Assembly (NCBI GenBank): GCA_905178155.1 | Contig: CAJINV010000013.1 | Location: 2,271,864-2,335,863 of the forward strand | Length of the DNA: 64,000 nucleotides | Direction: 5' to 3' | DNA from: Amoebophrya sp. A120 | Lineage: Eukaryota; Sar; Dinophyceae; Syndiniales; Amoebophryaceae | In this document: one piece after another, positions 44,310 to 56,194 of the stretch | How the letters are laid out: every line of letters starts with the position of its first letter | How positions within the stretch are numbered: the stretch's first letter is position 1 | Translations under genes and position numbers: made by a program | The notes under the pieces: model-generated | Database searches by the model: none | What the model was told of the DNA's origin: nothing | Seen by the model: only the letters and a program-made list of their open reading frames with translations

Positions 44310-46470
44310 ATGTACAACGTGCGTGTAGAGGTGTCTGCCTTGCCACCGCGGTACCAGGTGCGAGCACGGGTCCGCGACGGGTTGGATTTTCTGCACTGGA
44401 TCCAGAAGAACATCGACAAAACCGGGAAGTATGTGCTCTGTTTTGGCGGGAGCATGGACCCAGACGTGGTGGCAATACACGACTGCGCGCACCTGGACAA
44501 ATTGCTCGAGGAGCACGGGAGCAGCTTTGAAATAGTATAGTACCTACCAATCTTCCTGCTTTTTATTCTACTTGAAACTGTGCCGCAAGTCGCACTTACG
44601 ATGACACACCTTCTTTGTGAAGTTTATTCGGATCACGCAGGAACCAGAATCGTATATGGTGTTTGTGATGCAAAAACAGGTCTTCCAAATCCGACGACTA
44701 GCAGACTTCGACGGTGGTCATCTTCGGATACGAGAGTTATGGCCCGATCCCGAAAAGCTCCCGTGCCTGGAATACTGCAGGGAGATCCTCGGTAGGAGAA
44801 TTCTACCTAGGGCAGTTTCATTTTGTCATGCGGAGGCATGATCCAGTGTAGCGATGAGTTCTTGTCATGCGCAAAAATTCACCGCAAAAACAAAAAGCAT
44901 AAATAAGATAAAACCGCTCCTAGGTGACAAATTCCACGAGGAAATCGAGCAACCGCAGCAGTTTTCTTCCAGCCACCACGCTGCGAACAAGAAGGAAGAG
45001 GAGGAGAAGCGCGCCATGGCGATGGTGCAGCAGCAAAACCCGTCCGCATCGAGCTCTAGCGGGGGCAAGTTGCCGGAGCACAGGATATCGAACGTGCCGG
45101 GATTTGGGTACTTCTTGAAGAAACGCGCAAAAAAACCGCCAGAGGATCCGTTGAAAAGGGACGATTTGGAGTTCTGGAGAACACTGGGCTCCAGGGAGGA
45201 ACCGTGGGACGTCATGGAGGTACTTGTAATGTAGGGATTTTTGAAGGGTTGAAGTTGATGCCACCGGCATAGTGCATGACAAGAACATCAATTGACATAG
45301 AAAAATTCGCATGAGAAGTTTGAAAAAAGTTTGCGATACTGGAACTTTTTTATCGCGTTACTATATCAGGTTCGCGGCAGGAGGATGCTCGTGGCGTTTC
45401 TGTCCGGCGAGGTCGATTTGGCGGTCCAGCTTTTCATGGAAGGCCGCGTGGACTGCTCGGCGCGAGACTGTACAACTTCCTTGATGATAGAATTCTTGAA
45501 TGCCGCTTGGAGCGCGAGCAAAACAAAGCTAGTTTCCTTGTATGATTTTCCAATCATGAAATAAACACAATAAACACAAACAGCGATAAATTCTTCCCTC
45601 TTGCACTGGTCCATCTATTACGAGCTACAGCCGGTGTGCGCAAAACTGATCGAGTACCACGCGGACGTCGATCAGAAGAACGATTTAAACGAAACGCCGT
45701 TGATGATCGCCTGCCAGGAGGGCTGTTGGGGCATCTTCGATTTTCTATTCGACAAAGTTGACAAGGACCCTGGCACCATCCCGGGCGATCTCGGTTGTCA
45801 GGATCTAGAACGAGGCCAAACAGCACTGCTGTGGTGCGCCCGGCACGGACATCTGCCGAGCGTGCAAAAGTAGAGATTTAATTGTGTTTCGTTTATAGAG
45901 GGTTTGTCGTATGCGGTATGCCTGTGCGCTACATGTTCTTCTTGACATCAAAATTTCCAACGAAGACGAACCAAAAATAAACCTGTCCAGACTAATTGCT
46001 CTCGGTGTGGACCTGAATCAAAGCGACTTTGACGACACCACGGCGCTACACGTGGCTACGGTCTACAATGACGTCCCGATGGTGGGACTGCTGCTAAAGA
46101 GCAATTCAAATCCAGATGCTCGATCGTATCATATTTCTTTTAGCTTGTTTTTTGATCATTTTGATTTTGGTTATCACTCTGTATGATGTAAGGTTCTGTA
46201 TCCACATGACCGATTTCGGCGCGTGTCATTGAGCATTAGCATGAGAAATCAAAACCAAAAAACTTCAGCCACGTCTGGAAGACCCCTTTGAAGATCGCAT
46301 TGGAATATGGGTACAGTGAGATCGTCGACTTGCTTTGCAACTACGGCGCGACGCCCGGGACGCCGGAGAGAAAGAATGGCATTTTGGACGAACACTACGC
46401 GACGTGGGAACCCATGCCGCCGCCACTAGACTTGGAGGCGAAAGGGTTAATGCCAGACCAGATGGGCTAG
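44310..46470 (+). CDS. Ankyrin-repeat protein
   Basis: Seven exons: 44310-44534, 44623-44791, 44924-45219, 45370-45469, 45584-45869, 45991-46125 and 46269-46470. They sum to 1413 bases, 470 codons. All six introns are short (roughly 90-150 bases) and GT-AG; none is an introner. Residues 1-130 form a mixed alpha/beta region (YMVFVMQKQVFQIRRLADF) that I do not recognise. A charged linker with GFGYFLKKRAKKPPEDPLKR follows. The second half has at least four ankyrin repeats, with typical cores such as LHWSIYYELQPVCAKLIEYH, NETPLMIACQEG, TTALHVATVYNDVPMVGLLL and TPLKIALEYGYSEIVDLLCN. It is probably a protein-binding scaffold. The lack of introners in a gene of this size is a contrast with its neighbours. 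Confidence 0.85.
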
Positions 46471-47445
46471 GCAGGAACAGGATCAGGAGAGGTGTCATTC
46501 TGATAAAAGAGAAATGAAGATGAATTTTCTAGTACTCAAAATCAAATGTACAAAACTAAAAGCCAAAATGTACGCGTGTAAAATGTACGACCCCAAGTCA
46601 ACTATATGGAAAAGGAGAAGCTGAAGGAGCTTCGTTGCTTGTATACCCATGCAAAGAAATCAACCAGAAAAGAAGGAGGCAAGAAATCTTACCGAGAAAT
46701 CCGAAATCGAGTTAAAGCCGACGCATTTTAGTACGACGATGCACCAAAATTAATCCTATTTTATTCCGATTTTCAACCATTTTGACTTGTTGACTAAAGT
46801 TTCCGAAACGCCAAAATCGCTAGCGCGGCGAGGAAAAATGAACCTTTGGAAACGAAACGCCATCAACGGGCTCCTGTTTTGAAGAAGAGAAAAAGACATG
46901 TGTGCCAGCAATGTACATATTAGAGCAGGGAACTGCAGCGATTTCTAGAAATTCAAATTCTTGAGCAAGTTTCTTGAAAAAAAATCCGTGACGCAACTGC
47001 GGAGCGTACTCTACCTCCGTGCGGCGCGTTCTCTTCGAGAGTAGGCAGCAGTCTGATAGCAGTGAGGTGCTGTTCTGGTACTTTTTGAAGATCTGCATAC
47101 TTCGAGGTGTCAAGCTCGTCGAAAGATCACTTTGTTCTTTTGAGATGAGCCCCTCTATCTACTTCCGGAAGACGATCTTCTGGCCAATTTTATTTCGTCG
47201 ATCACGGAGGACAACTGACTTCATTTGTGCATTTTCGTTTCTCTTTCTGATCAAACTTTTATTACACGCAGGACCCCATTCGTCTCAATTTTTATGAGTA
47301 GTGACAAAAAACTCGCGTTTTTTGTTACCGATTTTTATCCTTTTTTGTCCGCGCCACGGGCACCAATTGCACGTTGATTTTGAGTGCAGCTTTTCCTTTT
47401 TACCTTCTACTGTTTCGGCATCAGTACAAACAAGAAAACGACAAC
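46471..47445. other. Intergenic stretch
   Basis: AT-rich, no supported gene. A minus frame at 46820-47113 has no recognisable content. Confidence 0.4.
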
Positions 47446-50400
47446 ATGAACAACAATCCCCACGACGATATTCTCTCGTCGGAGATTCCGAATGACGACC
47501 AAAAAAGGGTCAACATGCTGGAGGAACTGAAGACCCGGGCCAAGGGGGCTTTCCAAGCAAAAGACCTGCGAAACGCGGAAATGCTCTACTCTAAAGCGAT
47601 CGATTGCGTGGAATTTTCCGGCTCGGAAGGATCTACTGCCGTGTCAACCTCGGGGGAGCACTTGCTGTATATTATCTAATACTCAATCATCGTGATGATA
47701 AAATGCGAGTCGTTTGCGTTGTGATCTGTTTCAAACTTCTTTCTACTTCTTGTATGAATACGCAGCTCATCTGCTTGAACGAGAGGCACACCGCACTCAA
47801 CGCTAACAGGTATAGCAATCGTGCCGCAGTGCGATTACTCCTGAAGAAGAACGAGGACGCTGTGAAAGATTGCGACAAGTGCCTAAAGCTCGATCCGACC
47901 TTCATCAAGGCGCATTTTAGGAAAGCGCAGGGGTTGATGCGAAATGCGAAGTACCGGGAGGCGATCGACGCCTGCAAGCTGGGGATTGAGCAGCACCCTG
48001 GCAACGCGGAGTTGAGGACCCTGCAGACGGAAATACGTATTATTTATTCGATGATGCGCGGACGAGCTACCTGTTTTTGATAAGTACTAAGTTTAAGTGG
48101 CGAATGAAAGGAAGTACTTATGTGCAGATGAACACGCAACAACCAGGAGCAAACATGCGTTCCTTGACATTACCTGAGCAAGATTCGTGCAATTTTCATC
48201 TCGATAATTATTCAGCGCTCTGACGAAAAAAATGAAAAATCCAATACCCAGAAACCGAGTGGGACAAGGATCTTGAGCAGAAACAGAAGTTCAATGCCGA
48301 GGTATCGCGAGGAAAAATCCCCCCTCCCCATATCGAAAAGGTACCCCGCAGAAAATTTGCAATGCTGATTTGCGACCACAAATCATCTCTGTCTTGCAAG
48401 AAGGCAACTCCATAGGCTCCGCCGCATTATGCAGGCAGTTTGTGTTGCTATTAGGCCTACAGCGCAAACGTTTCCCATGCTAAACGCCTAGGCCAAAAGC
48501 TCTCTACTTAGGCTTGATATAGGCCTGCAGTCCTCTCCAGCAAGACAAATCTGATTTGTGTACGCAAATCCAGCACCACAAACTTCGTTTTGATATGGGG
48601 AGGGGGGATTTTTCATTTTGATACGAGGCCAACGAAATCCGTCCGGACCTGCCCAAGCCGGAACCAACCAGGATTCCGCTGACAAAGAAAGCGAAGACGG
48701 CGGACGAAGGAGTTACAACGACTGCCGTCGAGTCCGGTTCTTCGCCGAGCGCCGGCAGCACGGCCACCTCCGCGTCCACGTCAAAAACGAAAGCAGAAAC
48801 AACCGCATCGGACGCGGGGAACGGTGCAACAACTTCGAGCAAGGAGGAGAAGAACGACATGCGAGGGTACAAAAAGACCGCAGACGGCAAGACGACCTCT
48901 TACTTCCACACCGAAATTTCCGCAGAAGCGAAAGCTTTGATAGGGGATTGCAAGCCCCAGAAAATCGAAGCCGCACAGGCCGTGATACCAGAAGATGGCT
49001 CGAAAAAAGTGGGGAGCGCGTGGAATCAGGCAGGTAGAAATAAATGTAGCTCTTGCGAGGTGTGGTCTGCATCGCGACTTATGCGCGTACTGGTTGCAGC
49101 GTTCTGCTATTCGTCGTTTTCGGAAGCAGTTACAGTATGAATGCCTAGTACTTTCTTGCATCAATTTTTTATGGTAAGAGAGGGAATCAGACTTAGTAAA
49201 CGGAATCAGACTAATGGAATCAGACTACAAGTGGAATCAGTCTAGTAGAATCAGAATAATGAATAGAATCAAGATACTAGAATCAAGCTTATGGATAGAA
49301 TCAGGAGAAGCGGACTCTGAGTACGTCGGCGAATGTGGTGGCCGCGCATTCTCTATCGTATGCATTCGAGACGCTCTCTCCCTGCAGGCATCGCTTTGGT
49401 CCATCATGTCTTGCAGCTCCACCTGGTCGCGTTGGTCTCCTCGCAACTTCGCCCGCAGTTCTTGAATGCTGTGCGTTGCGATTCTACTTGGGGACTTAGT
49501 TTGCATGTTGGGTATGTATGTCTGCTTAGCTGTTTCAGTTCGCTCCTCAGCGCACTTCATGCGCGACCACTTTAAAACACGCGCCAGGGGTTTGCTACTG
49601 GCGATCCCGGTTGACAAGGTGAAATGGAAATCTGAAGAATCCGAAAAAACCTTAAAGGTGGAAAAATAAGCGCCAACCATAGAAAAGAGAAACTAGAAGA
49701 ACTACGTTTATCCACTGTGCTCCCTCGGTCTATTGCTTCTCTGTGCTCCTACTTCGCTGCGTTGCTTCTAGATTGCATCAAAAAAGCGCGCAAAAGTGCG
49801 ATGCTTTGTGGGAGCCGAATTTCCGGACTTAGCCGCAAGACAGCTCCTTTTTGCGATTTTTGTTGAAAAATAGGGGGGAACTCTCGCAAATTTTTAAAAA
49901 TCGGCCTCGTTTTCCGTGTTTTTACTTAGCGAAACCCGGGCGAGACAGGCCGAGGGGGATGATAGGCGCTGCCTCACAGCATTGCTCTGTACGCGCAGAA
50001 GCGCGGCGCTATATATGTGCCGCGGCCGCCGCATTCGATGCTCTCCATCCCGCCCTGCCTGTCCTGGTCTGTCCCCCCGCGCCCCGCCCCGGCTGCTTTG
50101 GAGCTGCGCTCCCGGCCTTGCAAACCGACTGACGGACCAGGCGGCCCCCCCGCCCGTTCGGTGGGCCGCCTAGAAAGTTGCTCAGGTTGGTACATCGCCG
50201 CACGGGCCGGGGCCCGCCGTGCGTCGGTGCTTCGATTTTTGGGTGGGGCGACTCCACTCGCATTGCAAGTGGTCGGGGCCGCAGTGGCGCAGATGTGTCG
50301 GCTGGGACTGCCCTGCTCCCCCAGGCGCCGCCCTCCGACCTAGGGGAAGCCACCTCCCCGAGGGCGCAGCCATCTGTATGTCGCAGCACGGCGGCTCCCG

Positions 50401-51514
50401 TAGGCTAGCGACCTGGCACCACCGGCGTATAGAGGTGGGCCGTGCCGGCGGCGAGGCAGGCTGTCTTCCCGGTCCTTGTGCGCCTGTGCGCAGCGCCTCC
50501 CGGCATGGGCGGCGGCGCCTCGCACTGCCCAGATTCTTTGACTATCGGAGGCGCCCACCCTCCCCTTTCTCATACTCGCGCAGGGCAGTATGAAAGGTGT
50601 CGAGGTGCGTGGGGGGGGGGAACGAAGACACGCCCGAGCAAATGGCGGGCGTGGGGCTTGTCGGGTGGGTGTTTAGCATGTGCACGCACGTTGGCCGTTT
50701 TTCCGTGGCTCTGCGTTTTCCCAGCAGCCGACCGCGCGTGGGCGCAAGCAGCGCACGGACTGGATAGCAGAGCACTAGTTTGATTCCACTAGTCTGATTC
50801 CATTGGTAAAGCTGATTCCATTAGCCTGATTCCATGAATAAGTCTGATTCCGTAAATCCTTTAGTCTGATACCATCGACGACCATTTTTTATTACGCATT
50901 TGGCTCCTGATACGCACTACTACTTACTTTAGGTACCTTCGAAGAGCGAAACTACACGAAGTGGTTTCACGAGAAGGTCCGCGAGGCTTTCCCGAAAGAC
51001 ACCGAGGTCGAGCTGCCAAACGACCTGCCAGACATCGTGGTGAACGTAGACAGCATTTCTGGGGACGCAAATATCGCCTGCAGCAGAGGTAATAAATCGA
51101 CCACGGATCTTTTTTTTCCGTATTTGCAATTCTTCTTCAGTTTTCCACACATGCACGAGAGTACATGCTGCAGAAAAGTTTTTGTCCCGTCACGTATTCT
51201 CGTGTGGGTCAAGTTAGTCGTTCGGACGAAGAACACGTAAAATTGCAGGTAAAGTCAAGTACATTCACGACATCTGTACTACGCTGAAATGGAAGTTCAC
51301 AACCGCCGACGATAAGTCAGGGTCCGGGACGATCAAATTCGAGGCGGACGGCGACGGCGACTACGATGTTAACGTGGAGGTGGACAACAAATCGCACTCG
51401 AGCACCAGGCAAATAGTGAACGAGTTTGTGAAGGGCAGCTCCAAGGGCGTGCAGGGGTTCGTGCTGGCGAAATTGAAAGAGGTGGAAAAGAAATTCCATG
51501 CGGTGAAAATATAG
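47446..51514 (+). CDS. TPR protein fused to an AHA1 N-terminal-like domain (Hsp90 co-chaperone)
   Basis: Six exons: 47446-47640, 47766-48036, 48252-48302, 48629-49033, 50933-51088 and 51249-51514. They sum to 1344 bases, 447 codons. Residues about 25-160 carry TPR motifs (ARAKGAFQAKDLRNAEMLYS-like, then SNRAAVRLLLKKNEDAVKDC and AHFRKAQGLMRNAKYREAID), as in co-chaperones that bind Hsp90 tails. A low-complexity linker is followed by MRGYKKTADGKTTSYFHTEI and then an AHA1-type domain (ERNYTKWFHEKVREAF, KVKYIHDICTTLKWKF, GTIKFEADGDGDYDV). AHA1 stimulates the Hsp90 ATPase in the cytosol. Intron 3 is an introner. Intron 4 is about 1.9 kb and holds a large repeat-bounded insertion. The donor at 47641 is the least certain junction. 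Confidence 0.85.
48303..48623. mobile_element. Introner, family C
   Basis: Left TATCGCGAGGAAAAATCCCC, right GGGGGATTTTTCATTTTGATA region. The direct repeat CGAGG lies at 48298-48302 and 48624-48628. Removal reads Asn-Ala-Glu-Ala-Asn-Glu in frame. Orientation as at 27019. Confidence 0.93.
49183..50873. mobile_element. Large insertion bounded by inverted arrays of GGAATCAGACT
   Basis: It lies inside the GT-AG intron 49034-50932. The left edge (49183-49307) has about seven copies of GGAATCAGACT or decayed forms such as AGAATCAAG. The right edge (50781-50873) has about six copies of the reverse complement (AGTCTGATTCC). Between them are normal-composition DNA to about 49900 and a GC-rich core to about 50780, without a credible gene. 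The inverted arrays make the whole unit able to fold back. It looks like a composite non-autonomous element, but no transposase or clear target duplication is visible. Confidence 0.6.
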
Positions 51515-52540
51515 CAGCATCTTCTACTTCTTCTTCCGGGGGTTCCGACGCAGGCGCAAAAGCATGTAGAATTGTATCGTAGCATTCAATGCCTATGCCA
51601 GCCGCTTGATCGACGACGCATCGGAACGTGAACTACGCCACATGATTTTTCCCAGCAGAAATTATTGTCGCATATGGATTTCTTTGAATAATTTTCCAGC
51701 GGAAATTGTTGTCGTGGAGCACGATAATTGTCTTCCCAAAAACCTTCAAAGCGACCTAATTTTTTTTTTCCAAAGAACGCCAAGCAATGTTGGTAGAAGA
51801 TGAATCTTCACATTGCTCCTGGAATAGAAGTGAGCGGGCAGCCTTAAGGCGGTGCTCTCGAAAAACCTTTGAAAAGCAGATTGAAGGCGTTTTCCACCTG
51901 TCGACGAAAGAAAGGTATTCGTGAACGTTAGATTTCTTCTATCGGTTTGGGTGATGTCTTTTCTTCGTAAAAATCCTTGTAGGTGCATGTCACAGTCGTG
52001 TTCTGTTTTGGGTCTAGTTTCTTCTTTTTTCTCGGAAAGTCTGATGAAATCTTGTTGGGGCCGCATCGTACGGTGGGACTTCAGTGTAGTTGATCTGTGT
52101 CCTTTTTTTACCGCGTCAAACGTGGGGTGCGCTTGTCCTCGTTTTCCTGAGTCTCTCATGTTGTGGGCCATTGGCATGGCATTAATATGACCTTTGAAGT
52201 ACAACGACAAAAGCAAAGAGCCGTATACTCCGATAATATGACACAGCCGGGTCTGAACATTGCTGCTATTGTTCATGATGCAAGTAGCTTATACAGTGAC
52301 CTCCACTCACAACTCGACTGGCACTCATGAAAATAGTTGTTTTTTGTGATGTGTCATCATCGCTGAGAAGTAGTTGAGGGTAGTTGCGAGGTCGCGTGGT
52401 ACGTTTTAATTTACGGGTAGTAGTCACTATCCCCAAGACAAGAGGAAAGGCGCCACTTCCCTGTTTCTTCCTCTACATCAAGAATCCGTTTGAGAAGTTG
52501 TGCACAGGAAAATTTTTACAAAAACCGGAAACCAAAAATC
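51515..52540. other. Intergenic stretch
   Basis: No gene supported. The 176-codon minus frame at 51746-52276 has no recognisable domain. Confidence 0.4.
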
Positions 52541-54732
52541 ATGGCCACACTCTACCTTCTCGCGCACCCGCAGCTGTTGCTGCACCCGGACCGGCTGCTG
52601 GACCCTGACACCGATATGCATCGCAAAATTATCGTACACGGGCGTAGCACCACTCGCATGACAAATTTTCGCAGCATGATGAAAAATTGATCTTGTGATT
52701 CTGAAGCTGAATTGGCTCAGAAAGAGATGTATGCATGCATGATTGCAAAGAACATGATTACGAGCAGTTTGATATTTTTGCAGTTCATAACCGAGACCCG
52801 GAAGCAGATCGACCGCATGTGCGCGTTTCTTGGAAACGCGGAGGGCCGGGATAAGATCGGAAAACTCGTCCAGTTTATCGCCCGTTTTCTCGACGGGTTT
52901 TTTCGGGAAGGACCCGGTCTGAGTCTGATCGCCGCGGAGACCTCCCTACGAATTGCAAAATACTTAAGTAGCGACGTACTCTACTATGAATTGCATGACA
53001 ATTTTTTTCAAAAGGAGAGACGGAATATTGTAATTCTCACTTGGGTCGTTGATGTCGTTCCTGTAAGGAGTTGGCTTTGATGATGTCATTGTCGTGCAAA
53101 AATAGTACAACCACGAGTGCGAAGATGCTGATTTTGCAGTGGATACTCCCTCCCCTACTGCAATCAGCTCCGGTGCCTCTGGAACGGGCTGCAGACCGCG
53201 CGGTGCTGGGCGTGGATGGGAAAGTCCCTGATCGAGTGGAAAACGGACATCCAGACCTTTGAGTCGAAGCAAATGGTCCCGGAAGTGAAGGTGCTCCATA
53301 TGACCGCCCGGTTTTTCTTCGCGGTCCGGTGGTTTTTCGAGAACTTCATGCTGCTGGTGAAGGAGAAGGTCCTGCTCCCCTCCGCGAAAGGGGGGTATTT
53401 GCCGCTCCCGGAGGCCGTATGCATTGCAAACATGTCTGGGTCTGGAAGAGTGCAAATTTGTGATGCTTGTCTCACATGACTCTTGGACTTGTAATGCGTG
53501 AGCAGGATGAAAAGAGCCTCTTACCTGTCATGCAAAAATGAAGTTTCTCATGCAGAAAGCGAAGCACAAAGGAGCCAAGAAGCTTGTCATGCGCGCTGCC
53601 TATAGCAGTGTCCCCACAAAAATTGATAAATTAGCATCACAAGTTCCCAGACCCAGACATATTTGCATTTGATAGGCCGCCGTGTTGAACAAGTACGCGA
53701 AGAAGTTTTGGTTCTACGCAATTTTCACCGCGGTGTGCTGCGAGGTGGCGAAGCTGCGCATTCTGAAGAACAAGTACGACGAAATCTATCCCAGGTGACC
53801 AAGAATGTTGATCGTAATAAAGTCGTATAGCTTGCAAAACAGATCTTGGGCATGTCAGAAAAACTCTATTTGCATATTGCCTAGTCAACAAGCACCACAA
53901 AGTAGAAATTAATGTCTAGAATCGAGAAGACCAACACCTACTGTAATATCAAGAAATTGCAAATAATCTTTACGACTTCTACGTAGTGTTTCTTTGCAAT
54001 GGATAGAGTCGAGAACAAGGTGATTTCCACGGTGGCAACGGGGAACGACAAGCAGAAATCGCAGCAGTTGGTAGAGGAACAGAAGGTGATATCCAGGAAA
54101 AAAAGTGTGTTAGTGTAACTTTCTTGGAGGAACAGCATCACAAATTTGTTCTGCATGAGAGAGAAAACCTCCCATGCGTGGTTTGTAAAGGAAAACACAA
54201 GTGAAAAGAGGACTTCGTGCTTGTCTGGCATGACAGGTGTAACTCTGTTGCATGTTCTGCATGACAGAGTTACACTTACACACTTTTTTTCTTTCATAGG
54301 TGAAGAAGGAGGAAGAATTGGCGAAGTTGAAGTCTGACGCGAAACTGTATGCATTGCAAATATGTCTGGGTCTGGAAGAGTGTAAGTTTGTCATGCTTGT
54401 CGAACAAGACTCCCAACTCTGTGATGCATGAGCAGGAAGAGAGCCTCTCGCCTGTCATGCAAAAACGCAGTTTGCCATGCAGAGTTTCAGACCCTGTCAT
54501 GCTTGGCTGCGTATTGCAGTGTGTCCACCAGTCCCAAACCAGCATTACAACTTTCCACACCCAGATAGTATTTGCAGTGGATAAACTGCGGCTGCGCACG
54601 ATTTTCACCAACGTGATGGACTCTCCTGCGTCGATCAGCGTCGGGTTCGGATACTCCATGAGCCACATGACGGTCGGCGGGCTGATGAGCATCGCGAGCT
54701 ACCTGCAGTGCCAGAATTTGTACCCGAAGTAG
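52541..54732 (+). CDS. PEX11-type peroxisomal membrane protein
   Basis: Seven exons: 52541-52614, 52795-52946, 53151-53417, 53680-53794, 54007-54089, 54304-54347 and 54589-54732. They sum to 879 bases, 292 codons. The N-terminal part matches the PEX11 pattern: TRKQIDRMCAFLGNAEGRDK, then KLVQFIARFL. The middle has CLWNGLQTARCWAWMGKSL, and there are further amphipathic or hydrophobic helices (RFFFAVRWFFENFMLLV; FWFYAIFTAVCCEVAKL). A Lys/Glu-rich linker precedes the C-terminal helices. PEX11 proteins elongate and divide peroxisomes from the cytosolic face of the membrane, so the organism probably keeps peroxisomes (inference). Five of six introns are introners, each with a matching 5-bp repeat; only 53795-54006 is GT-AG. 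The frame closing over six junctions supports the model strongly. Confidence 0.85.
52615..52789. mobile_element. Introner, family F
   Basis: Left TATGCATCGCAAAATTATCG, right GATATTTTTGCAGTTCATA. The direct repeat ACCGA lies at 52610-52614 and 52790-52794. Removal reads Asp-Thr-Glu-Thr-Arg-Lys in frame. Confidence 0.9.
52947..53145. mobile_element. Introner, family F
   Basis: Left TACGAATTGCAAAATACTTA, right GCTGATTTTGCAGTGGATA. The direct repeat CTCCC lies at 52942-52946 and 53146-53150. Removal reads Glu-Thr-Ser-Leu-Pro-Tyr-Cys in frame. Confidence 0.9.
53418..53674. mobile_element. Introner, family B
   Basis: Left TATGCATTGCAAACATGTCT, right AGACATATTTGCATTTGATA. The direct repeat GGCCG lies at 53413-53417 and 53675-53679. 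Removal reads Pro-Glu-Ala-Ala-Val-Leu in frame. Confidence 0.93.
54090..54298. mobile_element. Introner, family D variant
   Basis: Left TATCCAGGAAAAAAAGTGTG, right CACACTTTTTTTCTTTCATA. The direct repeat GGTGA lies at 54085-54089 and 54299-54303. Removal reads Gln-Lys-Val-Lys-Lys-Glu in frame. Confidence 0.92.
54348..54583. mobile_element. Introner, family B
   Basis: Left TATGCATTGCAAATATGTCT, right AGATAGTATTTGCAGTGGATA region. The direct repeat AACTG lies at 54343-54347 and 54584-54588. Removal reads Ala-Lys-Leu-Arg-Leu-Arg in frame. Confidence 0.92.
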
Positions 54733-56194
54733 TAGAAGAAGGCGGGAGGAGGCCTTGATATTACTTTTGCTGGGGAACAAGTAGATCACGAAATGCGTAC
54801 AGACACAGATGTTTGTAACTTTGTAGTTCAGTTGTAGGACAAAATAAATTGAAAATGCTGTAGTAATTATCACTCGACATCAGGCCGCTAGAGAATGCAT
54901 TCAGAAGAGAAAGACACCGACCAAACTAGATTTTTTACGTTTCATCGACTTGCTGTTCGCAATACAACTTGTTTATCGACTGTAGCCGACGAAGAGACCA
55001 TTATCATGATTATGTCGCTTGTTTTATCTGTTAATGCTAAATTGAAAATGCCTCGTCTGCCACTGCCACATTATCGCGATTTGACAAAATATACGCACCT
55101 GTTTCTCATTTGTAAGAAAACTGAAAAATTTTCCTATACCCAACGTTTGAATTTTTCTCATGGACGCGCTATGGCTGACTAGCACAGAAGACGCGATCCT
55201 TTTTCCACCGGTGCTGACGGGGAGCTACGGCATCTGGGCTGCATGATTTTTGCATACACTCCTACTTCATCACCAATTGAAGCTGACAAAGTAGACTGAG
55301 ATGATCCTGCACTAGGGAACAGCTGCAAGAAGTGCGACATCTTCGCAACTGAAATGGATTCTGGTGGATGAACCGCGATGTTGAAATAGTGGAGCCTGTA
55401 CACACAATCACACTGAATTTTGACACCACAACGAACACGTTAAACACAGAAAGAACGTAGGGCGGCATGCGTGGATCACATGTGGACGGTGCAGCTTCTG
55501 CTTTATTTCTATACGCAAGACCACCTAGTCGACCTTGTTCCTGTAGCGATGTCTTCCTCCAAAGATTTTTGCGAGTTTTTTTTTAAGGCATGATTTATGA
55601 CCTGATTCTGATTGGAATCGACGGCCCTAAGAGGATGAAGGTCTAATGCCAGGATGTTTGTTGCGGGCCGCAGAGCGCCCGCTGAATAGAAGATGCCGGC
55701 GGCCAGTTCTGGTCCACTTGATGCCTGTGGCCCGGCAAGATGAACATTTCCTGCTGTAGTTAGAATCAATAGGTACATTTTGTTTTTAGTACTTTCTTTT
55801 TCGTCGACTACGGCCTCCGAGTTGTCAGCTACTGACTCTCATCTCTTTGCAAAATATTTCAGCGGCTACTGTGACAAGTCCTTAGAAGGATTGGCTTATT
55901 TAGGGACCGACGCAGCAACATCGAACAAACATGAAAAAATAGTAAAATTGACCAATTTCTTTTTCTTCCTCTGATATTCTGAACCAAGAGTTCTTATTCT
56001 CGTACAGCTCCAGTAATCCTTTCTCGTCAAACAAACTGTTCGCGTAATTACTGTCAAACTTTTTTCAAACTTTCAAAACGTAAAAACACTTCACAGCTAC
56101 AGCTAGACATTTATTTGTTAAGACAATTCTTATTCAAGTGCTCCTCCAACTACTTTTATCAAACGAACTCCAAACTGAGAGAAAAACCGGAAAG
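54733..56194. other. Intergenic stretch
   Basis: AT-rich, with short frames on both strands and no recognisable gene. I see no introner ends. Confidence 0.4.

Noticed and set aside
49183-49310. CRISPR-like array suggested by regularly repeated 11-bp words
   Set aside because: Units are short, diverged, without spacers of fixed length, mirrored at the other side of an intron, and the genome is eukaryotic.
51746-52276. 176-codon minus-strand frame
   Set aside because: No recognisable motif, AT-rich setting, and it would be the only minus-strand gene in the window.
52947-53080. Apparent continuation of the PEX11 exon (RIAKYLSSDVLYYEL)
   Set aside because: It reads plausibly at first but begins exactly at an introner left end. 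The CTCCC repeat and the downstream NQLRCLWNGL exon show it is intron.
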